Shown: positions 23,829-37,536 of the stretch, in pieces
How positions within the stretch are numbered: the first letter of the stretch is position 1
How the letters are laid out: every line of letters starts with the position of its first letter
Source of the DNA: Raphanus sativus
Lineage: Eukaryota > Streptophyta > Magnoliopsida > Brassicales > Brassicaceae
Direction of reading: 5' to 3'
Assembly: GCF_000801105.2 (NCBI RefSeq)
Contig: NC_079514.1
Span: 46,814,515-46,878,514, forward strand
Length of the DNA stretch: 64,000 nucleotides
Notes under the pieces: model-generated
Databases searched by the model: none
What the model was told of the DNA's origin: nothing
What the model saw: only the letters and a program-made list of their open reading frames with translations
Position numbers and translations under genes: made by a program

Positions 23829-25125
23829 TAGGTCTTAAAAATGATGATCCAAATGAGGTAGATCATAAATACATTTAAAAATCATGGTTATCTTTTTTAT
23901 GTCCACCTTAGTGATTTTAAGGACATTTTTAATCCGTAACATTATAATAGTGTCAAAGTTGCATTGTTTTAGTGTAGTTTCAACACAAAAAAAAAATCGT
24001 TTCCAATCAAACTTTTAAATATTATTTTAACACTAAACCTCTATAATATAATACCAAAATATGTAACATTATAATAATATAATTTTTAGTGTTGAGCTGG
24101 AGAAGTTTATATTAAAATAGTGTGAAGATCATACTAAAGTATTGCTTTGGAATTTGGTTGGAGAAAGTCTAAAGACCGGCATACGACGATTGCGATGTCT
24201 CAATCAATTGACATCCACAGCTGATAAAACAACTTAAAAAAAAAACGTATGCAGTGGAAAGGTGAAACAATGGCATCGGATTGCTCAGATCCAGTTGTGC
24301 TTTTTGAGACACTTGTGAACTTCATCTTTACCATTATTCTTCAGTTTAAAGGTGTTTCCGGTAGAAATTGGATATGTTCATCAGAAAAGATTTGATGTGG
24401 CTTGAAGCTCTGAACACTTTCTTATTTGCCCATCCACAGATACAATCTGGTGGGAGGTGATACATCCACGTTTTCTTGTATGAATTGCACATTTTCACCC
24501 TATCATGGGCTTCATGGATTAGAAAAATGGGTGTACTTGTATTACTTTTTGGAGTCCACAGTTTTCATAATTTAGTTTTATATTTATATGTTTATATTTT
24601 TTTGAATATATATTTTTTTTGTCATCCGAAGATTATCATTAACAACTAAAAACACATACATCAAAGTTCAAAGCTGACTGATACAAAACATCAGTCTGTA
24701 GAAAATAGCCTCAGTTTTTTGAATATTTATACGATTATGTATTTTGTTGGTTGAAGTTTTAATAGTTTTTGAAGTCAACTTCTTATTGAGATATATATGT
24801 ATGCATATCCTCCGTAGAAAATAGCCTCAGCGGAACGCCTCACACCATTTGACAACGTGAGAAGCAGACATAGGAAGGTATATAATTCAAATGTCTGAAC
24901 AACAAATAACTTTTAGAAATTTGGGAAAACAAAAACAAATGATGAGTTGGTAAATAGGAATAACATGTGTATTAGGCTTTGCGGTTCAATTTTTAATGTC
25001 TGTAATATTAAGTTATTAACTCCCCCCTCACGAAGAAATCAATGGAGAAAACTGATTTAAGAGTATAATGGTGTTCAAAGAAAAAAAAGGAACCTTTTTT
25101 TTTTACATCTAACTCCATGTTTTTA

Positions 25126-28100
25126 TTAAGATGATTCAAACAGGTTAGCCTTTGGAGCTAACCATACCGGAATCAGGGTGTTTACATGGGAGAAAATCGT
25201 ATTCTGAGCACGAGCCCCTTTCGCAAGGAGGTCGGCCCTTACATTTAAAGAACGGTTCACGAAAGAAAAAAAAAACTAGTAAAAGATGAGTGTAGATGAA
25301 CGAATTCATTCCACTCCGAGACCAGTGATGGCCATTCTTCTTCATCCTTAATCAATTTAACCATTTGAAAGCAATCCGATTCAAAAGACATAGATGTAAC
25401 TCCCATATGCAACGAGTGTTTCATTGCCCATAGTAGGGATGAGAACTCGGCGTGTAGGGGGGAGAGGACCTGATCCTTCCCGGTCGAGCCGTATAAGTAT
25501 TTCCTCGCCTCGAGCTCCATAACGAAACCACCTCCGAAGATGTTAGAGTTTGCCATCCATGATGCGTCCACTTGGCATCTTGGTAAGCATGACTCACTCC
25601 GCACATCTTCACTTGCAGCAGGCGTCCCAGACATAAGTACTGGTCGCTGTAATACTTGCGCCACACTCCATTCTTCTGCCTCTTGTATTGAGTGATCCAC
25701 CGTATTCGAGGGTGCGATGTCGGTTCCGTTAAAAACCTTATCATTTCTTGCTTTCCAGATAAACCACATTATCCATGGGAAGCGAGATAGCACTGTACTT
25801 GATACTCCAGTTTTCTTCGCACGTAAAAGTAGATAATCAAAGTTCCCATATAGGGAGTTGCTCGGAAAGAACCCCGGACCCGTTGGGATGTCTGACAGAG
25901 CCCACGTTTGTAGTGCAGGAGGACAGATAAACAGGATATGATTAATGGTTTCGTCGTCACTTCCACATCTTTGGCAAGACCGATCCTAGCCACAATGTCT
26001 ATCAACGAGTCTGCTACTGGCTGCTATACTATCCGAGAGCGCTTGCCAGAGGAAAAGTTTGATCTTGCGTGGTGTTTTTAGGAGCCAGATCAAGTCCTTT
26101 AGGCCGTTTAGGCTAGGCTCATGTCCTCGTGTCGTCGCCTTCTCTTCCTTTTGTTGTGTCGCCAGTTTGTATCCTGATTTAACTGTATAGGATCCTGATT
26201 TCATGTGAACCCAACGGAAGCCATCGTCGCTGAAGTTGTGGCTTGGGCGTAGACTCCGTATTAACGGGATGTCACCAGGGTCGAACATAGACTGGAGAAG
26301 CTCTGTGTTCCATGACTTCGATGTTTGGTCAATCAGTTGGTTGACAAACATATCATGATCTCTGTTATTGCCGATGTCTTTTGGTGTCCGTGGCGGGATC
26401 ACTGGTATCCATGGTTCTGACCAAACACGAGTATTGTATCTCGATCCAATCCTTTTTCGCAATCCTGCTCTAAGGAGGTCTTGAGCTGCCATAATACTTT
26501 TCCACCCAAAAGATGGGGAGTTTGAGGTTTTCACCTCCATCGGGCTAATATGTCTATAGTACCTGCTTTTAGAACTCGGGCAAGTAGAGATGTTGGGTGT
26601 ACAAGCAGTCTCCATAGTTTCTTGGCAAGTAAGGCCAGATTAAAGTCATACAAATCTCTAAACCCCAAGCCTCCTTTCTCATATGGTTTACAGATTTTAT
26701 CCCAAGCTATCCACTGTAGACCGCGATTATCAGCCTTCGTACTCCACCAAAACTTCGCTATTGCTGCCTGAAGTTTTTTAATGATCTCTTTGGGTAAGAG
26801 GAAACGTGACATAACATAAGTAGGCAAGGCTTGAGCTACAGATTTTAAAAGAACTTCTTTGCCGCCTTTGGATAGGAATTTTGCTGTCCAAGAATTGATA
26901 CGTTCATTGAGCCGGTCCCTTACAAAAGCAAACACTTGTCGTTTGGATCCACAAATCTTTTCTGGTAGGCCGAGATACATGCCTATGCCTCCTTCCTTGT
27001 GTATACCAAGAGTTTGTTTTAAGGCACCTTTTATCGCCGGTGGAACCTTACTTCCAAATAAAATAGACGATTTGCCATGGTTTAGTTGCTGCCCCGATGC
27101 TTTGCCGTAGATATTGATGATTTTTAAAAGCTCAGCACACTGCTGGATATCTGCTCTGCAGAAGAAGATGCTATCATCGGCAAAAAGGAGATGGGAGATA
27201 GATGGGCATGCTCTGGCTATCTTCAGGCCTGTTATTCTTCCTTCCTCTTCTGCTCCTCTAAGTTGTGATATTAGAGCTTCTGTGAGGATAATGAAGAGGA
27301 ACGAGGATAGGGGGTCGCCTTATCGGAGCCCTCGTGTGGGTGTAATGTTTCCTTTAGGTTCTCCGTTCAAGAGCACCTGATACGAGACCGAAGTAATACA
27401 CTTCCGGATCCATGTAACCCATTTCTCTGCGAATCCCATTTTAATCATAAGAGCTTCGAGAAAATTCCATTCTACTCTGTCGTAGGCTTTGCTCATATCG
27501 GTCTTGATCACCATAAATTTTGCTTTGCAGATTGGGTTTGTACGCAGCGCATGGAACGCTTCCTGTGCTAGTAAGATATTATCTGTGATAAGCCGTTTCG
27601 CCACAAAGGCGGATTGAGTCTCCGATATTACTTTCGGGAGGAGTTTCTTCAGACGTTGACACATTATTTTTGAGATGATTTTGTTGCTCACATTGCATAG
27701 GCTGATCGGTCTGAATTCTGTCATCTCTCTCGGACGCTCCGTCTTGGGGATCAAACATATATTTGTTTGGTTCAGCTGGGGGTCAAGGGTACTAGTGTTG
27801 AAGAACTCCTTGACCGTTCTGATGATATCTTTTGATGTTGTCTCCCAAAAGCTTTGATAAAACAAGCCAGTCATTCCATCCGGACCCGGAGCTTTCTCGG
27901 GATTAATCTCTTTGACTGTTTTTTTAATCTCCGCGTCAGATGGTTGACATGTGAGCAATTCATTCATCGTTGGGGTGATCTTCTCGGTAACGTACCGGAG
28001 TGCATCATCAAAATCTCCTGGCTGAGATGACGTGAATAATATTTGGAAGTATTCGGCTGCTACTTGCTCAATTCCTTCGTCACTTTCAGCCCAGCCACCT

Positions 28101-29225
28101 TGTGGCTTTTTAAGTCTAGTGATGCGGTTTCAAGCTCTCCTTTGTTTCGTCAGGGCGTGAAAGAACTTAGTGTTCTTATCTCCATCTTTTAGCCAGAGGA
28201 CCCGACTCTTTTGTTTCCAATATAGCTCTTCTTCCCGGAAAGCTGTGCAGAGATTCCATTTTAGGTTCAACACTTCACTGCTTGGGACGTTTGGATCCTC
28301 CTGAGCTTTCTCGAGTTGCTCCTTTATCAGCTCGATCTTTTCCTTTGTGTTGGATGGGTTCTTTCGCTTCCACTTGGAGATTGCTCGCCTAACATCTCTG
28401 ATCTTTATGTGGAGTGATCGGTTCTGATCATGATGAGTAGAACCCCAGCCTTCTTCGATTACCTCTTTGAATCCATCTTTGTATAGCCATCGTCTATCAA
28501 ATTTGAAGCTTTTCTGCAGTCTTACTAGGCGAGACTGAATTCGTGTCAAGACTGGCCGATGGTCTGAGCCCCATAATTTTAAGTACTCCACATTAGTGTG
28601 GGAAAAACATTGGTGCCAATCTTCATTACCTACTGCTCTATCAAGTTTACATTGGACCTTTCCAGAGCTCATGTACCCTACCCATGACATTGGGTTACCT
28701 TTAAACGGGAATTCTATCATACCGCAGTTATTAAGCATCAAATGGAAAGGAAGGAATGATGTCTCTGGTCGTTTTCTCCCTCCCTTCTTCTCCTGGTTGC
28801 TCATAATCTCAGTAAAATCTCCACACATAAGCCAAGCTCCAGTTCTCGTGGTACTCATGCGGGTAAGACGTTCCCATACGTATTCACGGCACTCAATGAC
28901 CGGATCTCCATAGACGAAAGTCATAAAAACTTTGTGTCCCTCTATCATAGCTGAAATATCGATCATACGTTTATCAAAGTAGAGGATTGACACATCATAC
29001 GCATCCATATAAAACAAAGCCAAACCACCGCTTCTGCCTTCCGGCTCCATGGTAAACAATTTATTATAACCAAAAGAAACTTGAAAATCTTGCAAAAAAA
29101 GAACGAGTGTTTTTTGTTTCAGATAAAAAAAAAAAAGAAGGTGCAAAAAAACGATGTAACTCCCGGAGATGCTGCTTGGTCAAGTAGGCTCCGGCCCTTT
29201 GGCAGTTCCACGAGATGGTGTTCAT
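25126..29225 (-). pseudogene. LINE ORF2 (endonuclease, reverse transcriptase, RNase H), broken
   Basis: Begins at ATG 29225 (MNTISWNCQ, the usual start of the plant LINE AP-endonuclease) and ends at TAA 25128-25126. Endonuclease motifs GDF and GSDHRP are visible near 28815 and 28570. RT motifs include PGPDG, FRPISLCN, TDMSKAYDRVEW and the catalytic LLFADDS near 27180. The zf-RVT region follows (about 26450-25990), then RNase H (VDASW, AEFSSLLWAM, FESDCF; 25600-25370) and its tail ADLLAKGARAQ. Lesions: frameshift at about 29095, TGA at 28132-28130, TAA at 27322-27320 in the RT motif LRQGDPLSS, frameshift between 26615 and 26531, TAG at 25988-25986 and a frameshift in the A-run near 25265. Confidence 0.9.
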
Positions 29226-31344
29226 ATCTTCTTATTGGGTGGTTTCTGGGACACCACCGAACCTGAAACAGCACACGAGTTCTTACTTTTAGCAGAAGGA
29301 AACACCTCAATACGAGGGACATATTGTTTTGGGATATTCTTGGTTTTACCCGAGTTCTTTTGTTTTCTAGGCGATTGCCTTCCTCTTGTCGGGTTTAGTT
29401 TCTTGGATGCACTAGCTCCCTTGGCTACTGCGTTTTTTTGGAGGGGCTTACGTCCAGCTTGGCCTAGAGATTTCGCCTTCCTCTATTCTTCTGTTGCAGC
29501 AAACCTGTCCTCTTGCGCTCGTACAGGAGATGACTCCTTGTCATCATACACAGCATTTGCTGGAGACAACTGTGAGATGGCTTCTATCTTCTCTTCGTCT
29601 AGCCCCGGCTCATCTCCCAAAAGATCATCATTATCCATCATAGTCTCATCCATCACAAAGTCATTGTGTTCAGTGACCATTCTATCTATCTCTGCTTCAT
29701 CTTCCTTGGTCAACTCCAAATCATCGATATTCTCGAGCTTCATCACCTTGTCCACATCTAATACATCATCTTCCTTTGCTTTGTGAGGGGAGTACCTGCT
29801 TGTCTGGTACTCTGTTTGGGGGACGTTACGTATGACCAAAGTACCTCCTCTTCCGTGATGGCTGTTAGTAGGGAGTCTCTTTTCTGCCGATGTCGGAGTA
29901 CTTTGGTGGTTTCCGGTCATTATAGCCTTCCCTTTTGACCGTCGCAGGCGATCCTCCGAGGTTTCATTCTGATGTACTATCAGAACTCCACTTCTCGGCT
30001 CATTTTCAGAACCAGGGTTGTGGTTTCTCCTAGTTGGGAGCTCCGATACAGTTAGCTGCGAGTCATGTCTGCTCTGTGGAGATTCTCGCTGCTCCAATCT
30101 CGCAGACCCATTTGAGATATCTTTTGGAGTATCTTTTGGGGGACTACGAGGTCGCCAGATTAACTGGGATTGGGGAGAAGTACGGTTGTAGCTCCGGGCG
30201 TTACTTCTCCCTTTATGTAGGTTCCACCTCTGTTAGTATCCTGTCTCATGTAGCTTCCCAGGGAGCTATGGTTTGGCCCGGTTCTGTTGCTAATTCTCTG
30301 GTCTCGACCATCATCATCGATGTTCATTTTTTCCAATCTGTTCCAAATGCTTATGTTCTTGTCATCCTTTCGGAGATTTCTTCTCTCTGGGGCCTCCTTC
30401 TCTCTATTTAGTAGTTCTTTTTCACGGTGAGGATAACCTTCGTGTCTCTTTGCAGTCCAGTAGTTCTCCGACTCCTTTATCCGCTTTTCACTCCTGTATG
30501 CTCCGGCCTGATGGTAGCGAGACGGGGACCTCTTCTGACCTTCACTCGTTGGGGATCTTGGTCTCTTGTTATTGCGGAAGTTTGGGGGTAGTGCTAGTTG
30601 TGTCTGTTGTTGATTCGCCATAGCATTATTTTCCCTTAATTCCTTAATAAAGATATCTCTTTCCTCTTTCGAGATCTCCTCACATGAGTACACATCATGG
30701 GAAATTCTGTTGCACGCAAAGCAGGAGCGGCTCAAGCCCTCGTACTCAAAGGAGACCTTTCCAATATCTCCGTTTGGAAATCCAATTCTTCTGTTGAATT
30801 GTAGTGGCTTATCAACATCGATAGAAACTTGTAGCCGAGCATTCTTTGAGTCCAAAGCCATTTTCTTCCCTAGCGCCTTTGAAATCTCTTCGAAAGTTTG
30901 ATCATTCCAAAAATGCACAGGCACTCCTGTCACCTTAATCCAAAAGGAAATCGTATTCGGGAAGTTATCACTCGTGAAAGGTTCCCATCTTTCCAAAGCA
31001 AAAATCCATTGATTTATGTGGCATGGTCTTTTGTTTAAAACCGTGATGAGATCCTCTTCTTTCTCGAAATCAAACTGGAATCTCCCGTTGCCCAAGTTTG
31101 TACCACGAGCCCGTCCTTCAACATTCCAGATCCTTGCCCGAGGGAGTAGGGCAATCATGGCTTCTATGCTTCTTCCTCCTTTGTGCAGGACTCGACCTAT
31201 GAGGGTCTTCTTGAAACGTTCAGATGCTTCATTGAGATCGCAAGCCGGGAGGTTGATGATTTCATCTTCCAGATCCAGTTCCAGACGACGTTTAACCACC
31301 GCTGATGTTCCTCCAAGACGGATCAGATTCAGTTGTGGATTCAT
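29222..31344 (-). pseudogene. LINE ORF1 (DUF4283 / CCHC nucleic-acid-binding protein), broken
   Basis: Starts at ATG 31344 (MNPQLNLIRLGG). The first about 390 residues hold the DUF4283-type domain (around WIFALERWEPF and PNTISFWIKVTGVP) and a CCHC-type knuckle (CFACNRISHDVYSC). A frameshift near 30170-30190 moves the frame; the continuation has a basic then acidic tail (VMKLENIDDLELTKEDEAEI region). A TAG at 29485-29483 interrupts it, after which the same frame stays open to TGA at 29224-29222. That TGA overlaps the ATG of ORF2 as ATGA. In an active element ORF1 protein would coat the RNA and assist integration. Confidence 0.85.
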
Positions 31345-31657
31345 TTTCCAAAGGGATGATTAGAGGTAGACGATTTGAAAGCTTAGCAATACGCTAGAGG
31401 GATGTATACTTGAGGAGCACGTTACTCGGATATGAAAATCTTCAGCGGCTTCAGAGAAAACCACCGAGAGAATCGTAGCAAAAGCTAGAAGGTTACTAGT
31501 AATCCAGACTGAGAGGGCCGCTAATAAGAAGTGTCGGTAGTCTTCCTTGTGCGGAGGAGAGGTCTGCAGGGGTCTCCACGATCTCAGGCGCCATCAGAGT
31601 AGTCAGATCTGAGAATCACCTTTTTCGTCGTTCAAAACCTTAGGCGCAGCCATGTCC

Positions 31658-32035
31658 TAGAAAAAAAAAAAAAAAAAACCACAATATAATTTTTAACAGA
31701 CTAAAAACAAAATAAGAATATGAAAAATTGTTAATGGGCCTTATGTATTTTTAGTGGGCTAAGACTTTCTCATAAGCAGCACTCTCCATGCCGTGATTAC
31801 CCCCACCAACCAGACCTTGAGCAACACGCCCCTCCTCCGTGATCATTTACTTTATTACCCTCTACTTACCTTATTCTAGCTTCTTCAACACCTAGACACA
31901 ATCGTCATTTCCTAGCTCAAATATTCTGAATATATTTATTTTATTTTATAAATACGTGACCCCTAGTCATCGCCCACTCAAACACACTCGATCGATCTAT
32001 CTAATCTTCATCCTCGTGATCATCGCTGAGAAAAG
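31658..32035. other. TPI promoter and 5' leader
   Basis: Between the LINE and the TPI start codon lie an A-run (about 31661-31678), ordinary promoter sequence, a TATA box and an ACGTG core (31954 onward), and a CT/TC-rich leader. The LINE therefore inserted less than 400 bases upstream of the TPI coding sequence. Confidence 0.6.
31947..31954 (+). promoter_or_regulatory. TATA box of TPI
   Basis: TATAAATA lies 82-89 bases upstream of the TPI start codon and is immediately followed by an ACGTG core. Confidence 0.65.
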
Positions 32036-34227
<2,192 letters not shown>

Positions 34228-34533
34228 TGGCTTCACGAAACAATCTCAAATCCTTTTGCTTCTTCAGTCTCAACTCTGATCGAAAAAATGAATAAGTTGA
34301 TACAGTGTTATTGTGATACTCTTTTGCTTCAGTTGTATGTTGTCTTGAGGAGGCAACACACTTTTTCTTGGCCGTTTTGTTTAGCTCTGAAATCACAAAA
34401 TCTCACCCTTTTCTAATCTTCCCTAGTGAAGTTGTGTTTGTATTCCTTGTTCTATTTTTAATAGGGATTGCTATAAAATTAAAAAGGAAAACAAGGAAAT
34501 AAAAAAAGAACAGCCTAGCCTCGACAGTGTTTT

Positions 34534-34579
34534 TGGACCACAAACCCAAAGTTCAGTGGACCACAAACCCAAAGTTCAG
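34534..34579 (+). repeat. Two-copy tandem repeat
   Basis: A 23-bp unit (GGACCACAAACCCAAAGTTC followed by AGT) is present twice in tandem with no differences. Confidence 0.85.
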
Positions 34580-36317
34580 TGTAACTGATTTCGACTCAAA
34601 TCACATATGGCCCCGGCTCATCTATTTTTATAAATCAGATCAAATCACATGGATAGTAACAATTAGCCCTTATCTTTAGTTTCTGTTCTAATTGGTTGTA
34701 CTGTCGCAGTCCATGTTTGGTACCATCAGTGTTTTTTTTTTGCATAGATGTGGTATAACTTCGTTGTGTCAAATCATTGCGGCGGTGAACACAATAACAG
34801 TACAAATAGGTGGTGCTATAGCTACGTTTTAACTTTTCACTCTCCCCCTCCTATGATTCTATCTTTGTATAGTTACCGTTAAATCTCGTCCCAAAAATCT
34901 GATTTACTGTTTTTCCAATAATCAACTAGATATATTTTTTTTGGTGTAAAAAGTCAACTACATCTGATATGTTATTTGTTCCACTTCCACTATTATTTTG
35001 TTATATTTTGATCTCTGAATAATGGTGTCAGCCACTTTTTTGTAAAAGGTATAAAATTTTCTGAATGATGAAACTCACAGGTTTGGCCATGTGAGCTGTC
35101 GCCGAGTGGGTGTTCCCTTTGATTATTTATTCATTGCTTTTTTTAGCTTATCAATTTTGACTTTTTAGCTTATGGAATATTGTTATTTAGTCGGTCATCA
35201 TGAAAAACATTTAACACATTAGGCGAAAATCATGGAGAAATAAGAGATCATGCATGTTCCCACGAGTGTCGTTTTTTTTTTCGGGTTGTAGTCTTGTAGA
35301 GAAATAATTAACTCAACTTAACTAATTAAGAAATTGATTAAGTAGCATGTTCCAAAATAAGGGCTCCTAAAAAGTTGAAATAATTCAAATTTTTAGTATT
35401 CAAATACTGAAAGTCAATGTAATGAATATGAGTATGAACTTTGACCTGACCACTCAAAAATCCAACTGATGTTATACTAGTTTGTTAGCAACACAACAAA
35501 GACATAAAATAATACAATACGTGACTCACAGCGCACAAACTTGATTACATTTGATCCCCCAAGTCAACCAATACGTATAGAGAACTCGTTAATAGTTTAA
35601 TACTACTAGTATTTTAAGTTTCCGTACACTTCTCGGGGAAAATGTAATTCTTGTAACTTGTAAGAAATGACATGGATTCAGTTTTTGGAGTATTATATTA
35701 TTTAGTTGACTTTGAACTTATGTGCGTAACGAGCAAACAATTGCGACCGTAGAAACTAGAAAAGGGAGGTTTGACGAAGTCGTTGTATTTGGGGAAGTTT
35801 CGCAGTCCAGTCTGTAGGTATTGTGAATACATTAATACCTCGACCAACCAGTTTGATAGGTACTCTACGTTCAAGGTCATGTTTTTTTTTTTTTTTTGCT
35901 AAACTTCAAGGTCATGTTCTGTTAACAAAATCATGTCATTGCGCTTATTTCCATAATCTCATAGGCAATGGTTTGTAATAATTAAGCTGAACGTGTTACT
36001 ACCCCATATTTAGCATTCTGCTAACAAGTAACAAATAACAAGATTTCTTCAACATTTTTTAGAGGTTATACAAAATTTTCAGAGGATGTTATTTATTAAA
36101 CAAACTAACAAGAGAGCTGGATAAACTCTTTCACTTTACTTTTTTGACATTTTAACGTTTAACCTCGGTCCATTTCTTCCTTCTAATACAAAACAATAAC
36201 TCTACCACAAGATAAACATTTTCTTACCTACTCGTATACTATAATTATGCAAAGAAGTAGATATTTTCCTAGAAATATGTGTCCACAGCCAAAGCATACA
36301 AATCGAAGTGACATGAC

Positions 36318-36993
36318 TAGGGCTGGGCATTTTATCCGTTAAATTTGATTCGATTCGTTATCCGTTGCTATTTGATCCGAAAATTTTGAATATCCGTAAG
36401 CTTTCGAAGCAAAGCAAATATTAAAACTCAATATCCGTTAAAATCGAAGCAAATCACAAATACTAAAATTTTGGGAAGCGAATATCCGATCCGATCCGTC
36501 AATATATAAATACATGTATATTTTGATTATATTTAAAGTTTTAGATATATAAAATTATATAATTATTATTCTTAACATATGATTTGACAGATTCTATTCA
36601 CATTATTACTTATATAAAAGTATTACATAAAAAGAAGAGAAAACATTTATGACAATTATAATATTTTTCTTAAGTTTTGTATTATTATAATTGTTAACTA
36701 AGTTTAAAAATTTACAAAATATGTAGATTCGCTATATTTTTTAAGCAAAAAAATATTTTACAAAATAAATTTGTATTGAATTTTTAAGATTATTTGTAAT
36801 AAACAAAACAAATGAGATATCCGTAAGTATCCGCAAATATCCGCAAATATCTATTTATTTTCCGGATATCCGTTTTTCCGAATATCCGTATTTTTCCGAA
36901 GCAAAGCAAATCGAAAAATTAGATATCCGTAACATTCGAAGCAAATCACAAATACCTTCAAAAACCCGGATATCCGATCCGCGCCCAGGCCTA
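36318..36993. mobile_element. hAT-type MITE with perfect 8-bp TSD
   Basis: A 676-bp element with termini TAGGGCTGGGC and the reverse complement of TAGGCCTGGGC, flanked on both sides by GACATGAC (36310-36317 and 36994-37001). Interior rich in ATATCCG/CGGATAT motifs and AT-rich in the middle. No transposase. Confidence 0.9.
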
Positions 36994-37405
36994 GACATGA
37001 CCATCTAACATATTATCGAGAAAACTAAAATACAATTTTGGATCTAGCCCCACCACGACGAATAAAGACCGGCAAAGATTCCAAAATCTCATGACCATCT
37101 CAGTCAGGTCTACACTTCAGATCGGACTTATATACTAGTATTATCTTTATTTGATCAAAAAAAAAACTAGTATTATCTTTAATGATATATTTTTGTACGT
37201 TAAGCTTATTTTAAACTATTTACATTGAAGAACAAAACCAATCTATAAAAAAGTAAAACCAAACCAGAGAAAAAGTAACACCATAAATTAAATTACTACA
37301 AAATAATGTTGCCATTTGAGAAAGAACAACTTTTCTTCATCTCCTTATTTTGAATAAAATAACCAATTGAGCTTATATTCTTCTTCATTTCCTTATAGTT
37401 CTTTG

Positions 37406-37415
<10 letters not shown>

Positions 37416-37438
<23 letters not shown>
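37416..37438 (+). repeat. (CT)n run in the PBL1 leader
   Basis: A CT run of about 23 bases lies roughly 100 bases upstream of the PBL1 start codon. Confidence 0.75.
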
Positions 37439-37536
37439 GAATAATCTGTTCTACACAATACAGCTCAAGAAGCCATTTTTTATGGTCAGAAAAGGCAAAG
37501 CAAGCCTTATTCTTCGTTTGCTTCCATTCTCTACTA

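Larger units (their letters stand above)
20956..25094. other. Glucanase promoter and AT-rich, Helitron-rich region
   Basis: After the glucanase promoter there is no recognisable gene. Three near-copies of GTAGTTAGCAAATG occur at about 21425-21500. Two Helitron-like elements (21968-22646 and 23181-23828) follow. From 24120 to 25090 the sequence is less AT-rich but shows no persuasive reading frame; GTAGAAAATAGCCTCAG occurs twice (about 24699 and 24813). Confidence 0.5.
25095..31657 (-). mobile_element. L1-type LINE retrotransposon, near full length, inactive
   Basis: A minus-strand non-LTR element of about 6.5 kb with a 5' UTR (31345-31657), ORF1 and ORF2, a very short 3' UTR and a poly(A) tail (10 T on the plus strand, 25095-25104). 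Domain order is nucleic-acid-binding ORF1 (DUF4283 and CCHC knuckle), then AP endonuclease, reverse transcriptase, zf-RVT and RNase H in ORF2, as in plant L1 LINEs. The exact 5' end and target duplication are unclear because both flanks are A-rich: 25077-25094 contains AGAAAAAAAAGGAACC and 31654 onward AGA(n)CC. Several stops and frameshifts make it non-functional. Confidence 0.93.
34228..37536. other. TPI 3' region to PBL1 promoter
   Basis: The first 200 bases are the TPI 3' UTR. At 34534-34579 a 23-base unit (GGACCACAAACCCAAAGTTC core) is tandemly duplicated. There is otherwise no gene: AT-rich DNA, one hAT MITE (36318-36993), then the PBL1 promoter and leader with a CT run. Confidence 0.55.

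Noticed and set aside
30034..30411. Plus-strand frames across the LINE (for example 29169-29786, 30034-30411, 31016-31363)
   Set aside because: They are antisense shadows of LINE ORF1; no independent similarity is seen.
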